DNA of 64,000 bases from Ooceraea biroi. Taxonomy: Eukaryota; Arthropoda; Insecta; Hymenoptera; Formicidae. Position 1 is the stretch's first letter. Every line of letters starts with the position of its first letter. The translations under genes were made by a program, and so were the position numbers. The stretch lies in the NCBI RefSeq assembly GCF_003672135.1, contig NC_039517.1, positions 5,704,001 to 5,768,000 of the forward strand, in the 5' to 3' direction. The notes beneath the pieces are model-generated. The model was not told the origin of the DNA. It saw only the letters and a list, made by a program, of their open reading frames with translations, and did no database searches. Positions 26,585 to 38,200 of this stretch are shown piece by piece.

Positions 26585-27283
26585 CATCCAAATGAGATAA
26601 TCGAATTAATGTAATACATCGGAGTGATAAATGCATCGAGTCATTAAACGTTTTTTTACAAAAAACGCAGCAACATCGTATTTAAAAACGTTAAAATGTA
26701 GTATATGTGGTATTCTATTTCAAGTATCACAATCAATAATGTCATTCTTTTCATAAATTCTTATTACTCTTACATTGTCCGTGATTTTCGCGTTTATTAG
26801 GCGAAAATAATAGATCGCATTTGCGATATAAAAGGAATAGAAAGAAGAAGTTATTTTCGCGTTACGTCGATAGTTCTTGGTCAAATCCGTAAATTGTTAA
26901 ATCGATTATCAATTTTATCTTGTGTGGCGCGTTTAATTGTTCAGTTTACTATCACTCGCTATCACTCGCAGCGATCGCAGTGGCAATGGCTAGGCATGCC
27001 ATTTGTAATAAACAACTTCTCGCGCCTAGCAACTTTGATCGCTAGGCGGTCGCATCTCGCCGCGCACTTGCATTCGGCGGTAGGCCGGACTAATATAGCG
27101 ATTTTTAATAATTAATAACTCGTTAACTATTGTGAAAATTGCAAAATGGTATAGGACTTTTCCACTCAGTTCAGTCCTCTTCTTTATCCACTCACGAGCG
27201 TTGAGTCGTGAGTTACCAGACACCAATATATATATATATATATTAATATATATATATATTAATTCGATTATCTCATTTGGATG
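26585..27283. mobile_element. Possible non-autonomous element bounded by 26-bp inverted repeats
   Basis: Positions 26,585-26,610 begin CATCCAAATGAGATAATCG. Positions 27,258-27,283 are the exact reverse complement of the full 26 bp. The outside flanks do not match. The ~650 bp between has no meaningful ORF and includes an AT microsatellite next to the right arm. Size and structure fit a MITE or deleted DNA transposon, but no clear target-site duplication was found, so this stays tentative. Confidence 0.35.
27226..27260. repeat. (AT)n microsatellite
   Basis: Alternating AT broken once by TAATA. It abuts the right 26-bp inverted repeat. Confidence 0.85.
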
Positions 27284-29150
27284 AATATATATATATTCAT
27301 TAGAAGAAAGGAAAAAACTTATTTCATCACCTCTTTATATCATTTCTCTGCGGTAACAAAAATGTTAAAATACGACAGCAGGCATTTTGCACTGAACTGT
27401 TTAAAGCACTACGCATTGTTTCTTTTCGTCTCACATTCCTAATCCTTATTCTTTTGTTTTTGAAAGAAAGATACTTTCTGGTTCGATTCGAGAATCACGA
27501 GATTTAGGATCATCGCATAGAAAAATGCATATTTTGTTAAGTACCTGCGTGGGAAACTTTCCACCGATAACTCCGCTTATCCTTCTCTCAACGACTCCAC
27601 TTCTTGCTACACATGAATCCTGCGTTCAGTCTTGCGCACTATTACGTCTGTGAGAACGTCAGTCCGCCGCGACACTATGCATCATGTCGCCTCTCACACA
27701 GAAAACACACATTCTTTATTCGTACACTTTATTCGTATCATCAAACAGTTCACGATCGTCCTCGTCGCGATAACGTCATTGCACCAAATTGCATCCGTCT
27801 GATGCACACTCGCGTTGTTGAAAATATTAGTGATAGTCCGTCGGGAAGAATTTACCTTGGGGTTGTTGCCACGCAGACCACGCTAATTGATATCGTAGAA
27901 ATCAAGTATCTTTTCTTCTAATCACTGTGATTTCTTCTTGGAATCACTATGTTTTACGCTTTTTTCTTTTGTAAAGGGTACACTGGAGAATCGTAGCAAC
28001 CGCACGCTGGCAACCACGTCACTTGACTTTTCGATCAATTTTCAGCTTATCAGAAGAAAAACAAAGGATGGACGGACAAGATCAGATGGAATGATTGAGG
28101 GAAGGCGCGTGAGATTATACGAGGTGACAAAGAAGAGGACGGCTTCTTGGAAGGTAGATAAGGTTGGCAGGTTGACTGGCTGGCTGGCTGGCTGGCCGGC
28201 CGGCTCAGGGCGTGCGCTCGTATAGCACGTGGCCGCGAGACTGAGTATCCCCTACCTTAGACACCTTCGTCAGTCCGTTTGTCCGCCTCGTCCTTATCTC
28301 ACCTAGTCGGGCGAGAAAGACTACCGCGGCCTTCTCTCGTCGTCTTTCTCGCTCCTTACTGCGGCCGATCGCGCTCTCGCTCTTTCTCTCCATTCCTTCC
28401 TCCCCCTCTTGCGAGCTCTCCCTCCAACCGATTCTCTTCCTCCCTCTCGATCTGCCGCATCGTAGCATCCGTCTCCATGGTGGAGGCACCACGGTCCAGC
28501 TACTTGCCTCTCGCTCGTTCGCGCGCTCGTTCTTCTCCGTCATTCCAGCTGTTCGTTTCGTCCCATCGTCGTCTATCCGCCTCGCGATCGTCTCTCTTCT
28601 CTTACCGTTCAGAGCTGCAACTTGCACCTCTCGCAACGAGCTGCGATTCTCCCGCGACCCTCGAGAGACGCACGTATGCGCGCTTCCTCTCCCCCAAGCT
28701 CGTGCAATCAACCCTTCTGCATGATCCAGCAGTGCCTGCAGCAAAGAAAAAGAAATTCCGTTCCGCGGTCCGTAATATCGCAGCTTTATCGAAAAATTAT
28801 GTGATCGTCATTTGTATCCTTAATTTTTTGATTCTCGTTGCAGGAGCGTCGACCTGTCACCTATCGCTTTATTACTATGTAAATAGATAAATTGTACAAA
28901 GGGAAACCAAGAAGCCAAGTAGCAACAGATTAGTAATTATCACAAGTACAATTTTTCTCTCGACACATTGACAGATTTTGTTGCCTCGTAATATCACGTT
29001 AATGAGCCAATTAACATATTGGGAGTATGGTATGAGGCAATCTTATCTGATAAATCAGATATTCGATCTACATAATTAGTATAATTACACATTGCGAATA
29101 GGAAAGAAGTATCGGGGAGAAGACGAGTGAGTAAGTATCCCCACACGCGG

Positions 29151-29314
29151 ATAGCCTAGCGATTTCAATGCGCGCATTGTCTAAAGTCTAAAGCGTGGTG
29201 CGCGAACCGTCCGGTGATTTCAATGTGCGCATTGAAATGTGAATTGCAGTTATTGAGCGGTTCGCGCGCCCACTCGTTCTCAAGCAATGCGCGTACTGAA
29301 ATCATCCTAGTGAC
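29151..29314. repeat. Imperfect foldback repeat with GATTTCAATGCGCGCATTG units
   Basis: The left arm at 29,151-29,179 is mirrored, with mismatches, at 29,285-29,314. A third copy of the same word lies at 29,216-29,233. The GTGCGCGAACCG stretch near 29,198-29,209 is likewise inverted near 29,256-29,270. The nested symmetry suggests a degenerate MITE or other foldback element. It is non-coding. Confidence 0.65.
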
Positions 29315-30290
29315 TTATGCGTGCATCAATCAGAGCTTGATTGCTTATCATGTAATATCATGTAGAGAGAATCATTAAAATATCCATATTCGCTAAATAT
29401 CAATCAATGAAGTTTTTTTTAGTAAGTATAATTATTTTTTTAGGATTTTCACTATATTGCGATTGCCCAATTAATCCCCTGATGAAGCGGATGATCTGGA
29501 AATGCGCTATTCTGACAGTAAAAAATTTTTGTTTTTGAAGAACAAATGCAACTTGCTTTAAAAGATTTAATAGGATAGGATTGAATCCCTAGTAATTGAA
29601 AACATTATTCGTAGTTGTCAATTGTATAACAATAATTGTCATGCATGCAAATTTAATTTCGTTTTGATTGATATTGAATTTGTACAGGTGATTGGACAAA
29701 TAAATGAAATCATGAATCATCAGATCACCAGAGGGATATCTGTGAATTGCACTTTTGCAAAAATATCCATCCCATCATCAGCTACATGCATTTTTAATTT
29801 TTTTGCTTCGCCTTAAGATGAGACAAATGGTGTACCATTCTATCATCGTCACTACGCGGAATAAAGCTGGAGAGTTGGGCCCCGTTGCGCAAAGTGGGAG
29901 GTACCCGATCAACGACCAATAGAAAGAGCCGCCACCCACGAAGCAATAAAAATTAATTTATCACATGGATCACACCGCCTACGCCATTGCTCCGTTCACG
30001 CACATAGTATTTCGCAACATACCGCGAGATAGCGTTATCTGTCGGGTATTCCTAGAGACCCTCTAATAAGAGTCTGGCCATAGAGCGATTTGGTCAAAAT
30101 CGTGCGAGAGAGAAAGATTCAATAAAAAGAATTAATATATATTTTTGTTCGCAAATTATACTTTTGTTAACAAATATAAAATTAAATAATTATGATATAT
30201 CATTATGTAAATTTGTGACTTGGAGATGTATTTTATCCGAAATAAACAATAAAATTAAATTTGTCATATTTATTCTCTCTTTCTCTCTGT

Positions 30291-30336
30291 AATAATAATA
30301 ATAATAATAATATAATAATAATAATAAAATAATAAC
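30291..30336. repeat. (AAT)n microsatellite
   Basis: An AAT/ATA trinucleotide tract with two small interruptions. Confidence 0.9.
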
Positions 30337-30980
30337 ATTAAATTATATTTTATGTATATGTATTTAAGATGCATATGTATGTGACCGTTATGTATAAAAT
30401 TTTTCTTAAAGAATTCAAGAGATATTTACTATTTTTAAATATTTCACTATTGTTAAATATTTAAGAAAAGAATATGCGAACAAAATATTCTTAATTTGTA
30501 TCAAAATTTCTAAGAAGAAATGTACAGAAAAACAATATGCATTTATTAATATTATTCAAATACAAAAGAGTATTTAGGATGGCGCCACTTTCCAATCAAG
30601 ATTTACACACGATAATTTATCATTGAACGATAATTATATAATACGATACTACAATAATTACTACAATTATCATTGGTAAAGAAATATAAACTTATTACTA
30701 AATGTAACAATTACACCAAGTCACACTTATGTGGATGTATATAGTTCTGAAATTATACTACTCAAAAATATTAATTACATTTGACCAGTCATTAAGTCGT
30801 ACTATTACCTCATTTTTCAATAGCAAGTATATTACTCATAGCGGACTTTATTAAAACTAACTGTCATATAGTAGTAAGCTAGATATTCAAATGAAATAAT
30901 TAGTAAGCAAATAGCAAAACAGGATCATTGGGCCATCTATCAGAACATGTTAAAATCATGCTTGAGGTAAATGGGAGTCG

Positions 30981-30996
30981 TGGCGCCATCTACCAG
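30981..30996 (-). promoter_or_regulatory. CTCF-like site
   Basis: The minus strand reads CTGGTAGATGGCGCCA, matching most of the insect CTCF core (AGATGGCGC). The identical CTGGTAGATGGCGC word occurs on the plus strand at 45,791. A related TAGATGGCCC-type site lies 40 bp to the left at 30,931-30,943. Binding is inferred from motif only. Confidence 0.35.
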
Positions 30997-31023
30997 AATT
31001 TATTGGAATTAAGGAGAACTGGT

Positions 31024-31418
31024 TAAGGGGATCCTGGAGTGACTAGGGAACTTCTTGGCGATAGTGCTGCCATTTGCACAATAAAATGCTTTTTACAAAC
31101 ATTTGGCAATTTGTACACAGAAAATTGCGACCATCCGCACTCGGGATAAAATAAAGGAATATAATGAAGCTTTTCAAAGTGACTTTAGAAGCGTAATAAA
31201 AAAGAAAAGTGTATTCTCCTTTACAGAATACACCTCTCTTGTTTATTACGCTTCTAAAGTCACTTTGAAAAGCTTCATTATATTCTGTTATTTTATCCCG
31301 AGTGCGGATGGTCGAAATTTTCTGCGTATAAATTGCCAAATTTTTGTAAAAAGCATTCAAACTGTAATTTTTGTGCAAATGGCAACACTGTTTCACTAGT
31401 CACTCCAGGATCACCTTA
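31024..31418. mobile_element. Foldback MITE-like element with ~190-bp arms
   Basis: The whole ~395 bp is one near-perfect inverted repeat. The left end reads TAAGGGGATCCTGGAGTGAC and the right end is its complement with one difference (CCAGGATCACCTTA). Arms continue inward through an ATAATGAAGCTTTTCAAAG block to a short centre near 31,215. It encodes nothing: the matching open frames on both strands simply mirror each other. This is a typical non-autonomous DNA-transposon (foldback) structure, ~0.8 kb upstream of the TGS1 start. The superfamily was not determined. Confidence 0.85.
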
Positions 31419-31612
31419 TGCCCGGTTTCTTCATATCTCTCATAGCTATCTTCCAGATAACTAAAAATTCGTTTTCTTCATTGACACCTCTGATTACGTA
31501 TCTAACGGATAGCTATTCTTTATACTACTCACTTTTGGCACAAAGTGTCTAGAATGTTACTATAAATTACCATATTCTGTCTGGTTACAAAGGTGAAGAA
31601 AACTGATTCTAC

Positions 31613-31853
31613 GGCCGGTATTCATAAGGTCTGTTCTTTTTAGCTGCACTGCTGAACTGGTGCGATAAGTTAGAGTGAGAAAAAATATACTTGTCTCACT
31701 TTAACGTATTGCACTAGTTCAGCAGTGCAGCTAAAAAGAACAGACCTATAGTCGGATCTTATATTTAAGACCGTCTTAAGTTTATCTGCAGATGTTGTAT
31801 AGATCATTTCATTGGCTACGGAGTATCTGAAGATACACTTATGAATACCGGCC
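31613..31853. mobile_element. MITE with 16-bp perfect terminal inverted repeats
   Basis: Terminal repeats GGCCGGTATTCATAAG and CTTATGAATACCGGCC are exact and are flanked by TAC on both sides, which may be a 3-bp target duplication. Inside, 31,630-31,680 and 31,695-31,746 form a second imperfect inverted repeat, followed by TTTAAGACCGTCTTAAG. Much of the interior recurs in opposite orientation in a TGS1 intron (36,350-36,545), so this is a dispersed family. A 3-bp duplication and GGCC ends would suit a PIF/Harbinger-type element; that assignment is tentative. Confidence 0.85.
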
Positions 31854-32247
31854 TACGAGATATCTTTTGGATAAAGTTATCGAGAGGTGAAGAAATTGGG
31901 CCTTAATGTTGTAAATTTGCAAATACAATATTAAAATAACGCAAGTAATCATAAGGAATGACAAAATGAATTAAAAAAAAATGAAAATAATATTAAATTA
32001 TAATGTATTAGATAATTTTTATTACAAGTTTTTAAAACTGAAAAGCATTTCTCTGACGCTATTTCCATCAAGTGCCGCTACTGCCGCTACTAGTTATACT
32101 ATACCTATACTGTACCATGGATGTCGATACAATGGCCAACTTTTGCTGCAGGATATTAGACTCGGAACACTCGGAAATTCGGGCCTGAGCCACGTTGAGA
32201 TCGGTTACGATAAGCTCGGGGTAAGTCGAGAGAAACCCATCACCGTG

Positions 32248-35200
32248 ATGTGCGATAATTATTGGGAACCATTGGCCGAGATTTACATCTGGAATAAGAA
32301 ATCCGCCGATCCGGACGCATACATTTATTGCCTGTGTAGTAGATTATATATACGGTAAGCATGCCCAGTCAATTACATCAGTTTACGCAAAGTTGCGTCG
32401 ATTTTCGTGCAAGCAATTATTTTTTACTCGCACTCGTTTATTGTTAAAATCGTAAAATAAAACATGAAAGAATTACCGCGCTTATCGATCGGCAACGTGA
32501 AACGTTGGTTACGCTCGGAAAACAAGTGCATACACACGTGCACGTTGGATTTCACAATCGAGAAAGTTAGTTGGCGACTATCTTGCGTTTGTATAGGTTT
32601 GTTTTGGATAAAGTTTCGAAAAAGACTCACCTTCGATTTCGATGAAACTTTGTGAAAAGCTTCCTTTCAGATTGAAATGGAAGCCCTTGAAAATTATATA
32701 CGCCAAAAGGAATTTTGACGTATATCAAAAACTCCTATAAAACTCTTACAAAAATGTCATTTTATATCATAGATCTCTTATAAATTCACAGATCTATGTA
32801 AACAATTTTCATTATTGTTTGCTCTTCTTTGTGTATCCTTGTACTTCTCATCTCTGTCATTTGTCTTTTTTCGTTGAATCTTCTGGACCGTTCCTTCATC
32901 CTGATCATTCTCATTTTTTTTTCTCTACAATTCTCGTTTATCGATATTTTGTTGCGGTGTACAATTCAGCACGATACAGGCACAAAGCACAAATCTTGTG
33001 TTTTGTTAACTTTGATATACATATACGCGAATGATGGAAGAAGCGATTGCTAGTAAAACATTTCTTTTCAAAGTTATACCTTTGAGAAGAGCAAGGAAAG
33101 AAGACGCAAATACAGACATGAAATATGTTTAAGTTGATATTTTGTATATCTTCTTGAACATCAAGCAGTGAAATTTTCACTATAATAAACAATTTTATAT
33201 ATGTATATATATAATAATAAAAATAGAAATATTTAATTACTTAATCATGCGCTATTAGCCGATCAGAATCCGAGCGCGATTATCTAGGTATCCAATAGAT
33301 CGAAACTTGCAAGCTTCGATCTCTCGTGCGTCTCTTGCCAATTTTTTCCTGTACTTTATAGGTATCCGGAAATTTATACAGTCTTACCTTCCGAAGATGT
33401 TAATGAAGGAGAAGATATTAATGGAGATTATGTCGAAGAGACTCAGGATCTTCACAAGGCATCTGCTATAGAGACGCAGTCTATAGAGAAGCACGATGTA
33501 TGGACAGTTTGTTTACTAACAATTTGTTATATATATATAACACGTCAACGGCTAGTATTTATCATGTGTCTCTATCGATGTCTTAAGTCGATCGTTAATT
33601 CTCTGATGTAGGAAGAACCAGTAAGCTGTTATTGCAGCGCATCTCACACAGATAACAATTACTCTACAGACGAGCATGACTCCGTGCGCGACTCGGCTCA
33701 CTGGCCCACCGCGCACTCCCTCACTCAGAAACTGGGCCTGCATCAGTCAGACTCTGGTGCAGATTTGTCCGAATATTACGATCAACACGAAGCAAAGAGC
33801 ATACAAAATCTCGTAGCGTCATACGGGAAAACCTTCCAAGCTGCGGAAACTCGAGCCGAGAACGAATATGAAAACGTAGATGTATTAACCGAATATAATC
33901 AAGCTTCAGGTAACCGAATTTTTGCCAAAGACTATTATATACGAATGAATGAATTTGTTTACATCTGGCTGCCCCACTCAAGCATACGGAAAGTCCAAAT
34001 ATCCGTGCTTTTATTAATTCATTACTTCATTACTTAACATTTTCCACTACTATATATGGGTTTATGGATGGGGGAAGGCTCAGCTGTAAAAGAGAGCTTC
34101 CAAGATCTCATTATAATTCGATTTCGTTTATATCAGGTGACGAAGAATCAATACCAGAAGGTTTAACAAATAGCATCACTTTCTCGAACAGAGAAGCGCT
34201 CGGTAACAGTAAAGATCTCGTTTCGCAGTACGATTGTGATCCGTACAATTATCCGTATTCCGTATATTACGAAAGCAACAAGAGTGCAATGGATATTGCG
34301 TGGGAAAAGTTTTGGGCCAAAAACGGAGAGAAATTAATCTGGGCATCTTGGATAGAAAAATACGCGGATTATATCAATCCTGATTATTTCCAGAATGATG
34401 CACGCACGGCGAAAGACGAAAAATCACAGGACGCAGAGATTAATGAAGTAGCGACAGAAAAATATTTTGAGCGAAATACGCGTTTCGCGAGTGAAACGTG
34501 CGAGAACTTGCGTTGCGAACTTGTACATTCTAACTTTGCAGGATTTTTCGATCAAAGTAACTCGATGGCGAACGATGGCGAGCTTAAGCCAGCGCCGATA
34601 TCTTCCTTGAACACTAACTTCTCGTTTGAAGACACGAACAGACAAGAGATCAATGACAAAGAAGCGGACGAAAATAGGAAGAAGATCGTCAATCTTGAGA
34701 TATCACCGGAAGATGGTAACGGCTGGAATCCCTTGAGCCCGTTTAGTACGGAAGAAAATTACGAGCAACCGTCGAATGCGGAAGACGAGAGGCTACTAAC
34801 GAGATGCGACTCGATTAATGGCTCCGTAGCGAAAACCAATGCAACTTCCGATTCCATGACAAATGTGACGAAAATGACGCTGACCAGCTCCAGTTGCGAT
34901 TCGAATTCCGTTCATTCGTCTAATCTTATGACTTCTGTCACGAGCTCGATCGAAAGTAGCATAACTAGCAGCAGTTCCGATCAAGAGAATGAATTTCTAA
35001 TGGAGGACAACGATAAATATTGGCAGCATTTGTGGAGAGAAAACTTTCAGATGCAATATCAAAAGCACTACGAATTGTTCGTAGCGAATTATAAAAGGGA
35101 GAACAATATGGATTACGAACATTCGTATTTGAGCTTAAACGAGTCCGAAACGGGGGAAGATTCAGTCTTGACTGAACAAGACAAGATAGCACCGTTGCAT

Positions 35201-38200
35201 GACGATGTAAATAGCGAGGAGTTATCAGAGCCCGATAGTCTAGGAATCGACGTTCCTAAGATGCGACGAAACAAGAGCGTGGAACCTGCACCAAGCGGAA
35301 ATAAAAATACGAAAAAGAACAACACGTGCTACTCGAAATCGAACAAATCAAGAGTGCAGAGATTAATCGTAGATTCAGTGGGCATGCTAATAAAGAATCT
35401 ACAAATCACGGAAAAAACAGATGACACGGAGCAATGCCTGAACGAAGCACCAGTGGACACCATCAGTTGGACTGATTATAAAAAAAGCAGGTAGATTACT
35501 TGTGCAAGACGCAGCGAGAAACGTCATACGATCAAATGTTCCATTAATACTGTTCGATATATTTATGTTTGCAAAGAGCTTTCACGGCATCGGCCAATAC
35601 AATTTTATGCATATTTTCCTTTTCGTTTCTATTAACCGGGTTTTACAATGAGAATTTAAGGTATACAATTTAAGCTGTAAGAAATTCACCAATTATAATC
35701 GATTTCTTCTCTCACATTTTCGATTGTGATTGGTCAATTTCTTACAGCTTAAAACTTGAAGTTTAAATTGTATTCCTTAAATTCTCATTATAGAATCCGT
35801 TTTAAGTGCTTGCTTAAAAGTCGTAAGGTCACATAGATTGCTATGGCAACGATTTGATAATTGGTTTCCTTTAAATTAATTTTCAAGTGTCGGTCATAGT
35901 TTCATCGCCATAGAACACATGAAAGGAACCAAAATAGAATACCGCCATCTATTGGTGATTTTATTATGAATTCTGCAGGCACCTAATAAGGAATGGTTCT
36001 TAATTTTGTTTTTATTCAACGCATGCATTTAGTCTATTATGTAAAATTATTTAACAATATGAGGTAAAAGTTTGTCTTTGTTTTAATGTAGCACGGACGA
36101 GGGTATCTTCTCCAGCGGGGACAGCTTGGAAAGCGTGAAGGACGGTCTTTCAATAATGGGTTACTCGTGTGAGAAAGATAACGAGCAAGATCTACAAGGC
36201 GAAATTATTTATCGGAAACGTAATCTTAAACGACAAGCTGCAGATCTTGAAAAATACAGACGATCCAAACGTGCTTGCTGCGTATCCGATCTTGATGGTA
36301 TACAAGAGGTATGAAATTTCATGAAACGAAAAAAGTGATGAGAACGATATCTTAATTTAAGACCGTCTTAAGTGTATCTTCAGATTGGCTACTCCATAGC
36401 CAATGAAATGATCCATACAGCATCTGCAGATAAACTTAAGACGGTCTTAAATATAAGATTCGACTTTGAAATACCAGTCCTTTTACTGTGTCTCACTCTA
36501 ACTTATTGCACTGGTTCAGAAGTGCAGCGAAAAAGGACAAACCTTTACACCGTTACACCGCGTTATCTATGTATGTAACTTGCTGGGAATTCCATATTGC
36601 CTGTTTTTCCCATATTGCCCATTCTTTACATTAGGGGTACTTTAGTAAGAGTATAGTGTTCGTAAGTGATAGAATAGTAATATTAGAATATGTAGTAATA
36701 TTAGAATATGCAATATTTTAATAGATATTTGCAATATTTTGTTAAGATACAAGTTTTTAGAAGATACAGAAAATTAGTAAAAACTTAAGCACGTTAGAAT
36801 TGATTGTAAATAACTCAATTTGTACAAAACAAGTATAATATACGGCTTCTTAACAAACACGTGCAATCCTTTAGAGGATATAGGAAATTAGTGGAAAGCA
36901 CGCTACAATTTATTTGTGATATAAATTTGTATAATATATGGAGAAAAGAAAAGATTAGGCGGTACAATATACGAGAAAGCGAAGTCAATGTACCTTCTTA
37001 TTCTGTAATTATTATTATTCTTATTATTATTAATTAAAGATTCTGTTTTGAACTATTTATATACAATGTATATAAATATTATTCGTAAAATTCCTGTAAC
37101 GTTTTATTTGATCAGATCATCTATAATTATTTCCAATTGTATAATTTGCTTTACAGGTTGATCAATCAGATGTGGATGTGCAACAATTTCCTAATGTACA
37201 GTCAAACGCTAAAAATTCTTATGGACAAGACACATCGAGCTCCGACGATGAAAATTGTAAAGGAATCATAAAGGAAACACAGAAGAAGAAGAAGAGGAAA
37301 TCATTCAAGAAATACAAGGAGCACAGTTACCCAAAAGAGATAGAAGAAAATAAGAACTTAATAAAGTATTACAACAAACGATACTTTCTCTTTAGCAGAT
37401 ATAATGAAGGGATTCAACTAGATAGTGGTAGGTACTTGATCTCTTAAAAATTGATAAAAATATCTTGTAAGATTATTTAGATAATTCATATATTGTACAT
37501 GTATCTACATGCATCTATGATATCATATAATACTCTTCTTGTAGAGAGCTGGTTTTCCGTCACTCCAGAGAAGATTGCACGGCATATAGCTGAAGTATGT
37601 TCTTGCAATACAATCATCGATGCATTTTGTGGTGCAGGCGGCAACGCCATTCAGTTTGCATTTACGTGTAAACGTGGTAAGTGGTATAATTGATTACATT
37701 TCGCTGTGTAAAAGTTCATGAACTATGTTAATCGGTTTGGTTTTCTAGTGATTGCAATAGACATCGATCCCAATAAAATTAGAATGGCTCGACACAACGC
37801 AGAGATATATGGTGTGGAAGACAAGATAGAATTCATTATTGGAGATTTTTTTGCGCTGGCACCAAGCTTGCGAGGGGACGTTGTATTCTTAAGTCCTCCG
37901 TGGGGTGGGCCAGATTATATCAAACAGAAAGTTTTTAATCTTGATACCATTCTGCCTCCGCAGGGTGGCAAAATGTTATTTCATATGGCGAGGCAAATCA
38001 CAAACAACGTGGCCTATTATTTGCCTAGGAACACGGATATGCTACAGGTAAAGTTATATATTCTTTTTTATTTATTAACAGCTTTCTGTCATACGATAGT
38101 GCTTGTACATAAATGCTCCAATCAAACTATAATAATCAATCTATAATATAAATCAAATTTTAGCTTATCAGATTAGTGGAAGATGTTGGTCATTTAGAGA

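Larger units (their letters stand above)
22708..28900. other. Intergenic DNA upstream of the knirps-family gene
   Basis: No supported exon. It contains an AG run (about 23,093-23,113), a perfect palindrome (23,696-23,735), a 14-base C tract (24,710-24,723), an AT-repeat cluster (27,226-27,260), a 26-bp inverted repeat pair (26,585 / 27,258) and TGGC repeats (about 28,171-28,200). The opposing long frames at 28,205-28,890 are serine/arginine-rich on both strands and read as composition artefacts. Confidence 0.5.
28901..31020. other. AT-rich intergenic DNA upstream of TGS1
   Basis: No coding exon recognised. Base composition becomes clearly AT-rich here. It contains a foldback repeat (29,151-29,314), a short GC-richer island at about 29,870-30,060, an AAT microsatellite at 30,291-30,336 and three GATGGC-type CTCF-like motifs (30,577, 30,931 and 30,981). 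Confidence 0.55.

Noticed and set aside
28205..28890. Opposing 179- and 203-codon frames
   Set aside because: Both strands are open because the sequence is stop-poor and pyrimidine/purine-biased. Translations are Ser/Arg-rich with no domain and no splice pattern.
29870..30060. GC-richer island checked as an RNA gene or retroelement remnant
   Set aside because: No tRNA-like boxes, no cloverleaf and no reverse-transcriptase-like frame could be recognised.
31043..31399. Mirror-image 98- and 117-codon frames
   Set aside because: They arise from the two arms of the foldback element and are not a gene.
31981..32247. Upstream in-frame ATG for TGS1 (89 extra codons)
   Set aside because: The added sequence does not look like the TGS1 N-terminus, whereas the frame from 32,248 begins with the conserved W-x-x-x-AE-I segment. 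Treated as 5'UTR.
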